Below, in pieces: positions 1 to 4,463 of a stretch of DNA of 8,778 bases. Source of the stretch: JAVBLT01 sp031553315. Lineage in GTDB: Bacteria; Verrucomicrobiota; Kiritimatiellia; RFP12; DVOR01. The position numbers were made by a program, and so were the translations under genes. Every line of letters begins with the position of its first letter. Positions within the stretch are counted from its first letter, which is position 1. The notes beneath the pieces were generated by a model, which saw nothing but the letters and a program-made list of their open reading frames with translations, was not told the DNA's origin and made no database searches. The stretch lies in assembly GCA_031553315.1 (NCBI GenBank), contig JAVBLT010000042.1:1-8778 (forward strand), written 5' to 3'.

Positions 1-352
1 AAATCCCAAGGGGCGTTTGCGCCACGATACATTCACCCGTACTCCCGACAACACCCACTTCTTCTTCCGCATCCGCGCAGAAAAGAATCCTGACGGCACT
101 TTTAAATCTGCCCTTTATGGGAAAATAGATTCCGGGTGTTCTGAAATTTTCAGCATCCCGTCAACCGAAGAAGTCGAATATCGGCTTAAACAATTTTCCT
201 ACTACGTCAACCCCACCCGCAACGACCGCAACATGGAGTTTGACACCAACGAGAACCTGATGTATCCGAAGCACAAAGTTCCCGGTGAAAATCGGTGGAA
301 GATTCCCAATACCGCTTACAAAACCGGCGAGGTGGGCGTCGGTGCACCGTGA
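1..352 (+). CDS. C-terminal part of a lipoprotein-type protein (paralogue of the gene at 1712), 5' end outside window
   Basis: The reading frame is open from the first full codon at position 2 to TGA at 350-352, so the gene starts upstream of the window. The TTG at 17 is not needed as a start. About 116 residues are visible. They match the end of the lipoprotein at 1712-2807: an HFFFRIR block, NPDGTFKS, LYGK, then YVNPTRND followed by NMEFD in both, with a proline/tryptophan-containing tail. The identity is clear in protein and partly in DNA. No catalytic motif is visible, and the N-terminal half, where a lipobox would lie, is missing. The next ATG overlaps the stop by one base (TGATG), implying translational coupling with the gene behind it. 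The family function is unknown to me. By analogy with its paralogue it would be an envelope lipoprotein. Confidence 0.75.
   Translation, partial: NPKGRLRHDTFTRTPDNTHFFFRIRAEKNPDGTFKSALYGKIDSGCSEIFSIPSTEEVEYRLKQFSYYVNPTRNDRNMEFDTNENLMYPKHKVPGENRWKIPNTAYKTGEVGVGAP
202..227 (+). repeat. 26-bp direct repeat, second copy at 2654-2679
   Basis: The two lipoprotein paralogues share an exact 26-base stretch covering the YVNPTRND codons, at 202-227 and 2654-2679. It is part of a longer diverged similarity that runs through the HFFFRIR and NPDGTFKS regions. This is the trace of a gene duplication, or of two related cassettes in tandem, not a mobile-element repeat. It could in principle support recombination that removes the hydrolase between the copies. 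Confidence 0.7.
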
Positions 353-534
353 TGAAACGTTGCGAAAGCGGTCAAACGCCTGTTTCTATCCTTTTTCCGT
401 TATTCGCGCTTAATCTCTGGGCGCATTCGCTCACACCGGAAGGCGCGAAAAGGGCGGCGATGGAAATCAATCCCGGAAATTATGAAAAAGGGTTTGGGGA
501 AGCATCGCCGCATGGGGTGAAAAGACCGGTTTGA
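352..534 (+). CDS. Small ORF with signal-peptide-like start; probably the displaced N-terminus of the hydrolase
   Basis: A 60-residue frame starts at ATG 352, overlapping the previous stop by one base, and ends with TGA at 532-534. It begins with a short basic segment and a hydrophobic stretch (ILFPLFALNLWA) that looks like an export signal, then SLTPEGAKRAAMEINPGNYE. The hydrolase frame is open upstream of its TTG start back to about 486. Joining this ORF to it at the G run 496-499 would read on smoothly as GSIAAWGEKTG and then the hydrolase strand NLIFIHG. One missing base there would explain the split. I therefore read this as the signal peptide and N-terminus of the hydrolase in the wrong frame, rather than an independent peptide. 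The alternative is a genuine small coupled ORF. Confidence 0.5.
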   Translation: MKRCESGQTPVSILFPLFALNLWAHSLTPEGAKRAAMEINPGNYEKGFGEASPHGVKRPV

Positions 535-1715
535 ATTTGATTTTCATTCACGGCTGCAATGTGAATTCCCAGCAGGCTCGGGGCTGGAATGCGGAGATGT
601 ACAAGCGTTTCTACTGGAGCGGCAGCCGCGCGGTCTTTCACGCCATCCACTGGTACGGTTTCGAAAGCCAAGGGGCTGTGGGCATCTCCGATTTTTCACC
701 CAATTATCACGTCAATGTGGAAAACGCCTTCGCAACCGCGTTTGATTTAGCCGATTATACCTGGTATTTTCGTGCCAGAACTGTTTTTGTCGCCCACAGC
801 CTCGGCAATATGCTCGCTTCCGCGGCCATCTCCCGCCACAACGCATATGTTTCCGACTATGTGCTCCTCAATGCCGCCGTGCCGCTTGAGGCTTATGGGG
901 ATGATTCCTGCCGGTTGGAGAACCTCGTCCACCCCGAGTGGCGGCCTTACGTGAGCGCCGGGCAGGAACGCCTGCTCTGCAGCGAGTGGCATACGCTTTT
1001 TGATGACCCCCAAGATCCCCGCGGGGCGCTCACATGGCGCGGAATCTTTTCCGATATGCGCGGCGTGAGTCTTCATCCGTTTTACAGCAGGGGCGAAGAG
1101 GTGGTCAATGCCCCGCCCGCGCATCTGTTAAACCTTGAAATCGGTTGGAATAAAGGTCCTGAGATCACCTTTACCAGCCCGGATGACTATGCTTGGGCAA
1201 CTCAGGAGCTTTGGAAAGGCCGCAGCTACGAGCTTTGGGGCGATGGCTATTTCACCGGTAGCCGCCTCATGGGGTGGGGGTTCAACAGAAGAGGGTATGA
1301 ACACTGGATCGATGTATTCAGCATTTTCGGTATGCCCTCTCCTGAAAAGGCCGGGCGCGATATAAGCAATGTCGATCTCATCCGCAAACCCTTTTTCCGC
1401 AAACGCCCCGCCGAGCTCTTTTCCGATAACGATCAAACCGCGCAAGACTACGCCTCTACCCATCGCCTGCGCCTCCTGGCCCGTACCATTCCCGCCAGAA
1501 CTCAAGGCGCCGGCGGGGCGGAAGCATCAATCGATGTGTTTCCCTCGTCAATCGATATGAACGGATCGGAGATGCGCAACGGCTGGTTCAGAACGGAAGG
1601 TAAAACTCCCAACACTTGGAAACACAGCGATATCAAAAATATGCCCTTTATCAATGTGAAGCCCGTTTTTGAACACATTGTGAACGGCTGCGATCTGAAA
1701 GGAAACACTCCATGA
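531..1715 (+). CDS. Alpha/beta hydrolase (lipase/esterase-like), start as read is TTG
   Basis: This is a 394-residue alpha/beta-hydrolase-type protein. The N-terminal strand and oxyanion region read LIFIHGCN (residues 3-10). The nucleophile elbow is VAHSLGN with Ser90, a GxSxG variant with Ala in the first position. KHSD near the C-terminus gives a candidate catalytic His at about 365. I cannot assign the acid residue securely. The motifs are typical of lipases and esterases acting on ester bonds; the substrate is unknown. As read, the protein starts directly at the first core strand, with a TTG at 531 that overlaps the TGA of the preceding ORF and has no strong ribosome-binding site. The true gene probably starts at 352, adding a signal peptide. 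The stop overlaps the ATG of the downstream lipoprotein by four bases (ATGA), so the two are translationally coupled. A lipolytic enzyme flanked by related lipoproteins recalls effector/immunity sets, but nothing here proves that. Confidence 0.75.
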   Translation: MNLIFIHGCNVNSQQARGWNAEMYKRFYWSGSRAVFHAIHWYGFESQGAVGISDFSPNYHVNVENAFATAFDLADYTWYFRARTVFVAHSLGNMLASAAISRHNAYVSDYVLLNAAVPLEAYGDDSCRLENLVHPEWRPYVSAGQERLLCSEWHTLFDDPQDPRGALTWRGIFSDMRGVSLHPFYSRGEEVVNAPPAHLLNLEIGWNKGPEITFTSPDDYAWATQELWKGRSYELWGDGYFTGSRLMGWGFNRRGYEHWIDVFSIFGMPSPEKAGRDISNVDLIRKPFFRKRPAELFSDNDQTAQDYASTHRLRLLARTIPARTQGAGGAEASIDVFPSSIDMNGSEMRNGWFRTEGKTPNTWKHSDIKNMPFINVKPVFEHIVNGCDLKGNTP

Positions 1716-2695
1716 AACACATACTCTTTATCCTTACCCTTTTTCTATTCACCGGTTGCCTCATCGGCGGGTATCCGACAGGGCAAATCACCCTTGCCGT
1801 GGTTGACGAAGACGGAAACCCGCTCACCGGCATTGAGGCCGGAACGTCTTGGTCGCGCAACACCACCTCCAATCCCTTCGATGGCCAAACCGGAACCGGT
1901 CAGGATGCCATGGTCGATGAATATGGTAAAGCCACGTTTTCTGCCTCCGCCCATCGAAACGTTGGGTATGGGGCCGAGGCTCCCGGTTATTACAGATCTA
2001 TTGGAAGTTATGAGTTCACCGGGTTTAAAAACGGCAAATGGCAGCCCTGGAACCCGACGGTGACGCTTCGCGTGCGCAAGATCGGCGAGCCCATCGCCAT
2101 GTACGCCAAAAACATCCCCCGGTTCACGCTCCCCGCGCACGAAGTTTCCTATGACCTCATCAAGGGCGATTTCCTCCCGCCTCACGGCAAAGGCGAAACC
2201 GCCGATTGCATCTTCACCGCCGAGATTGAGCGGAAAGGAAAGGTTCGCGAAGAAAACGGATCCTTCTTTTCGCAGAATCTCACCGTGAGCGTTCCCGGCG
2301 ATTTCAACGGTCTTTCCGCCATCGCCGCCAACGCCGTCGTCGCCGAATCGGCCTTCAGGCTTCCTCGCCATGCTCCCGCAGAGGGATATGCACGGCAGAG
2401 CTTCGGCGTTTATTTTCACAGCCGGCTCTTTATCGAAAAAGGTCCCGGCCGCACCGTGAACCGCCGCCGGGTGGATACCGCCCGCCGAACCCCTGAAGCC
2501 GACCATTTCTTTTTCCGCATCCGCAGCGAAACGAATCCCGACGGCACCTTCAAATCGACCCTCTACGGCAAGCTTCGCGGCCCCTTGAAATGCGCAGGAT
2601 ATTCACAACGAACCGGGAAAAGAGGCGAAAATCACCCTCGCCGGCTTCGCCTTCTACGTCAACCCCACCCGCAACGACCTCAATATGGAGTATGA
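1712..2695 (+). CDS. Lipoprotein of unknown function, C-terminus frameshifted
   Basis: The start ATG overlaps the hydrolase stop by four bases and has GGAAA about 7 bases upstream. The N-terminus MKHILFILTLFLFTGC is a lipoprotein signal peptide with a relaxed lipobox (FTGC), giving Cys16 as the lipidated residue. Residues about 25-125 (ITLAVVDEDGNPLTGIEAG, later YGKATF and APGYY) look like a carboxypeptidase-regulatory or Ig-like beta-sandwich. The C-terminal part shares HFFFRIR, NPDGTFKS and LYGK with the truncated gene at 1-352. After LYGKLRG the frame (to TAG 2695) turns into an arginine-rich sequence with no resemblance to the paralogue, while the expected tail continues in the next frame to TAG 2807. 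A net one-base insertion near 2581-2590 explains this. Its likely location is the cell envelope, anchored by lipid. Function unknown; a partner of the coupled hydrolase is a reasonable inference. Confidence 0.75.
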   Translation: MKHILFILTLFLFTGCLIGGYPTGQITLAVVDEDGNPLTGIEAGTSWSRNTTSNPFDGQTGTGQDAMVDEYGKATFSASAHRNVGYGAEAPGYYRSIGSYEFTGFKNGKWQPWNPTVTLRVRKIGEPIAMYAKNIPRFTLPAHEVSYDLIKGDFLPPHGKGETADCIFTAEIERKGKVREENGSFFSQNLTVSVPGDFNGLSAIAANAVVAESAFRLPRHAPAEGYARQSFGVYFHSRLFIEKGPGRTVNRRRVDTARRTPEADHFFFRIRSETNPDGTFKSTLYGKLRGPLKCAGYSQRTGKRGENHPRRLRLLRQPHPQRPQYGV

Positions 2696-2807
2696 CGCCG
2701 AACATGACAACAACCTTTCTTATCCTCGAAGTGAATCCATTGCGCGCAAGGGCTATTGGTGGATTCCGGAGTATGGAAAAGATGAGCGGCCTGTTACGGA
2801 GCCGTAG
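2589..2807 (+). pseudogene. Frame-displaced C-terminal tail of the lipoprotein at 1712
   Basis: This frame has no start of its own. It encodes ITLAGFAFYVNPTRND, then NMEYD, a tyrosine/proline stretch and YWWIPEYG before TAG at 2805-2807. That matches the tail of the paralogue at 1-352 (FSYYVNPTRND, NMEFD, YPK, WKIPN), with nearly equal spacing from the shared LYGK. It is therefore the authentic end of the lipoprotein. Removing one base around 2581-2590 (the C4 or A3 run) restores a single frame 1712-2807. Only about 40 bases separate it from the convergent prfA stop, and no terminator is visible there. Confidence 0.75.
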
Positions 2808-2847
2808 GCGCTTCCCGCCCGCGCGGAGCGGAGGGGCAGATTTCGGC

Positions 2848-3927
2848 TCAGGCGAGCTGGGTTTCGAGGCGCTGCTGGAGGTCGTGCTGCTGGAGGGCTT
2901 CGAGGAGCTCGGTGAGGTCGCCTTCGACGATGCGGTCGAGGGCGTAGAGGGTGAGGTTGATGCGGTGGTCGGTGAGGCGGTTCTGGGGGAAGTTGTAGGT
3001 GCGGATGCGCTGGGAACGGTCGCCGGAACCGCGGAGGGTCAGGCGGGCGGCGCCGATTTTGGCTTCTTCTTCCTGGCGGCGGGCGTCGAGAATGCGCGAT
3101 TTGAGGACGGCGAGGGCTTTGGCTTTGTTTTTGTGCTGGGAGCGTTCGTCTTGGCATTGGGCGACGAGGCCGGTGGGAAGGTGGGTGATGCGGATGGCGG
3201 AGTAGGTGGTGTTGACGCCTTGGCCGCCGTGGCCGCCGGCGCAGAAGATGTCGATGCGCAGATCGGATTCGGGCAGGTCGATGTCGTCTTCCTCGTCGGC
3301 CTCGGGGAGGACGATGACGGTGGCGGCGGAGGTGTGGATGCGGCCTTGGGTCTCGGTCACGGGCACGCGCTGCACGCGGTGGCCGCCGCTTTCGAAGCGG
3401 AAGCGGCCGTAGGGGGCTTCGCCGCCGGAGATGGTGAAGGTGATTTCTTTGTAGCCGCCGATTTCGGTGGGGGAGGCGTCCATCACGGTGATTGTGTAGC
3501 CGGCGGTTTCGCAGTAGCGGGCATACATGCGGAAGAGCACGGCGGCGAAGAGGGCGGCTTCTTCGCCGCCGGTGCCGGCGCGGATTTCGAGCATGGCGTT
3601 GCGGTCGTCGAGGGGGTCGGGTTTGAGGAGGGCGGTGAAGAGTTTGTGCTCGGCGGCGGGGAGGGCGGCTTCGATGGCGGCGATTTCTTCGGCGGCCATG
3701 GCGGCCATGTCGGGATCTTCGGCGAGCTCGCGGGTGGAGGCGAGGTTGTCGAGAAGGGTGTAGTAGTGGGTGGCGGCGGTTTCGAGGCGCCGCAGGGCGG
3801 CGTGCCGGGCGAGGGTTTCGCGGTAAAGGGGCGGGTCGCCGATCACGGCGGGATCGGAAAGGGCGGCTTCCACGGCGCCGAGGGTGGCTGTTTTCTCTTC
3901 GATTTGTTTACGGTCAAGCTCGGGCAT
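2848..3927 (-). CDS. prfA: Peptide chain release factor 1 (RF1)
   Basis: This 359-residue protein is of normal RF1 length. It recognises UAA and UAG in the ribosomal A site and triggers peptide release. The order of domains is an N-terminal helical region (1-100), the GTGGEEAALFA region (118-128), the anticodon-like PxT motif as PVT (189-191, RF1-type rather than the SPF of RF2), IHTSAATV, and domain 3 with the catalytic GGQ at 234-236. The RF1 signatures ITHLPTG, CQDERSQHKNKAKAL and NFPQNRLTDHRINLTLY follow. The residues around GGQ are unusual: His233 before it and Gly237 after it, where GAGGQH or GPGGQS is common. The ATG at 3927 has GAGG six bases upstream. It lies behind rpmE, as in Chlamydiae, where I recall the methylase gene prmC following; prmC is absent here. 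The gene ends in TGA, which RF2 reads. Confidence 0.95.
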   Translation of the reverse strand: MPELDRKQIEEKTATLGAVEAALSDPAVIGDPPLYRETLARHAALRRLETAATHYYTLLDNLASTRELAEDPDMAAMAAEEIAAIEAALPAAEHKLFTALLKPDPLDDRNAMLEIRAGTGGEEAALFAAVLFRMYARYCETAGYTITVMDASPTEIGGYKEITFTISGGEAPYGRFRFESGGHRVQRVPVTETQGRIHTSAATVIVLPEADEEDDIDLPESDLRIDIFCAGGHGGQGVNTTYSAIRITHLPTGLVAQCQDERSQHKNKAKALAVLKSRILDARRQEEEAKIGAARLTLRGSGDRSQRIRTYNFPQNRLTDHRINLTLYALDRIVEGDLTELLEALQQHDLQQRLETQLA

Positions 3928-3953
3928 GGGGCGCCTCGCGCAGTGCGTTGACG

Positions 3954-3993
3954 AAAAAAAACCGGCGCAGCCACATCAGTGGCACGTCGCCGG
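3954..3993 (-). terminator. Intrinsic terminator or attenuator between rpmE and prfA
   Basis: Read on the minus strand, a lower stem CCGGCG/CGCCGG encloses a small internal loop and an upper stem GCCAC-TGAT-GTGGC. Eight T residues follow directly (the A run at 3954-3961). This is a classical Rho-independent terminator. It lies 29 bases after the rpmE stop and only 26 bases before the prfA ATG. There is little room for a separate prfA promoter after it, so prfA expression would depend on readthrough or regulated antitermination. Confidence 0.75.
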
Positions 3994-4022
3994 CGGATGA
4001 AAGGCCTCCGTGGCGGGGGCGC

Positions 4023-4223
4023 TTACTTCTTGGCGTAGCGCTGACGGAATTTGTCGACGCGGCCTTCGGTGTCGACCAGGGTCTGCTGGCCGGTGAAGTA
4101 GGGGTGGCAGGCGGAGCAGGTGTTGCAGGTCATGGCTTTCACGGTGGAGCGGGTGTGAAGCACATTGCCGCAGGCGCAGGTCACCGTGGCTTCGTCATAC
4201 TTGGGGTGAATGTCTTTTTTCAT
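4023..4223 (-). CDS. rpmE: Ribosomal protein bL31, zinc-binding type
   Basis: The protein has 66 residues starting MKKDIHPKY, the hallmark of bL31, and contains the HPYFTG box and the RVDKFRQRY end. It binds the large subunit near the central protuberance and takes part in subunit bridging. The zinc ligands of the Cys-containing form are present: Cys16 and Cys18 (CAC), and Cys36 and Cys39 (CSAC). An additional Cys33 (CNTCSAC) is unusual. The start at 4223 is chosen over the upstream ATG at 4289 because it aligns with the family N-terminus and has AGAGGA nine bases upstream. It is first in a two-gene unit with prfA and ends in TAA. Confidence 0.96.
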   Translation of the reverse strand: MKKDIHPKYDEATVTCACGNVLHTRSTVKAMTCNTCSACHPYFTGQQTLVDTEGRVDKFRQRYAKK

Positions 4224-4259
4224 GGCGAAAAATCCTCTTTCCTTGTGTTCGGAACGCAT

Positions 4260-4289
4260 AGGATAGCATAATCGCGTTTTGAAAAACAA
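4260..4289 (-). promoter_or_regulatory. Putative sigma70-type promoter of rpmE
   Basis: On the minus strand a TTGTTT box (4284-4289) and a TATCCT box (4260-4265) are 18 bases apart, and a TATGCT alternative overlaps at 4265-4270. The surroundings are AT-rich and the boxes lie 37-66 bases upstream of the rpmE ATG. The match to consensus is moderate. Confidence 0.4.
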
Positions 4290-4335
4290 GTAAAAAGGGA
4301 TTTTTTTTAAACTGGAAGTTTGGGCTTCCTTTTTT

Positions 4336-4365
4336 GGATGACGATGTGCTACACTTTCGTCATCC
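4336..4365 (+). promoter_or_regulatory. Perfect 9-bp dyad around an extended -10 box, putative sulfatase promoter/operator
   Basis: GGATGACGA at 4336-4344 is repeated exactly inverted as TCGTCATCC at 4357-4365, separated by 12 bases. The spacer contains TGC-TACACT (4347-4355), which fits an extended -10 element and could work despite the poor -35 region. A dyad of this form that brackets the -10 box is what a dimeric repressor operator looks like. It lies 99 bases ahead of the sulfatase ATG and about 110 bases ahead of rpmE, so it could act on either gene. No regulator gene is in the window. Confidence 0.45.
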
Positions 4366-4389
4366 GATAAAGGAAGAGTGTGATTCTGT

Positions 4390-4456
4390 TCCGGCGAGTT
4401 GCGCCGGAGTGGCTGGAACCTCCTGCGGGCTGCCTCGCCCGCGGGTAAAGAAGGAG
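4390..4456 (+). promoter_or_regulatory. Structured leader and ribosome-binding site of the sulfatase gene
   Basis: Two hairpins precede the gene. The first is TCCGGCG/CGCCGGA with a 5-base loop (4390-4408). The second is CCTGCGGGC/GCCCGCGGG with a 6-base loop and one G-U pair (4422-4445). The ribosome-binding site AAGGAG (4451-4456) follows, 7 bases before the ATG. CTCC at 4420-4423, at the base of the second hairpin, could instead pair with GGAG of the ribosome-binding site. That would allow a translational switch, but this is inference. Confidence 0.4.
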
Positions 4457-4463
4457 AACAGGC

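Noticed and set aside
1745..2506. 253-codon minus-strand ORF opposite the lipoprotein
   Set aside because: No motif or ribosome-binding site, and it lies inside a gene whose homology to its paralogue is on the plus strand.
1..2807. Calling the hydrolase a type VI secretion effector
   Set aside because: No secretion genes (VgrG, PAAR, Hcp) or adaptor domains are visible. The layout alone is not enough, so it is kept as a hypothesis only.
2590..3951. Long plus-strand ORF (453 codons) opposite prfA
   Set aside because: Very rich in Gly, Ala, Glu and Val, as expected from the complement of a GC-rich gene. prfA on the other strand is unmistakable. Only 2589-2807 of the region, in a different frame, is real coding sequence on this strand.
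4224..4289. Extension of rpmE to an upstream ATG at 4289
   Set aside because: The added residues are not part of bL31 and overlap the putative promoter. The start at 4223 has a good ribosome-binding site.
4314..4335. GGAAG/CTTCC hairpin followed by six T residues
   Set aside because: The stem is only five pairs, and there is no upstream plus-strand transcript that would need a terminator there.
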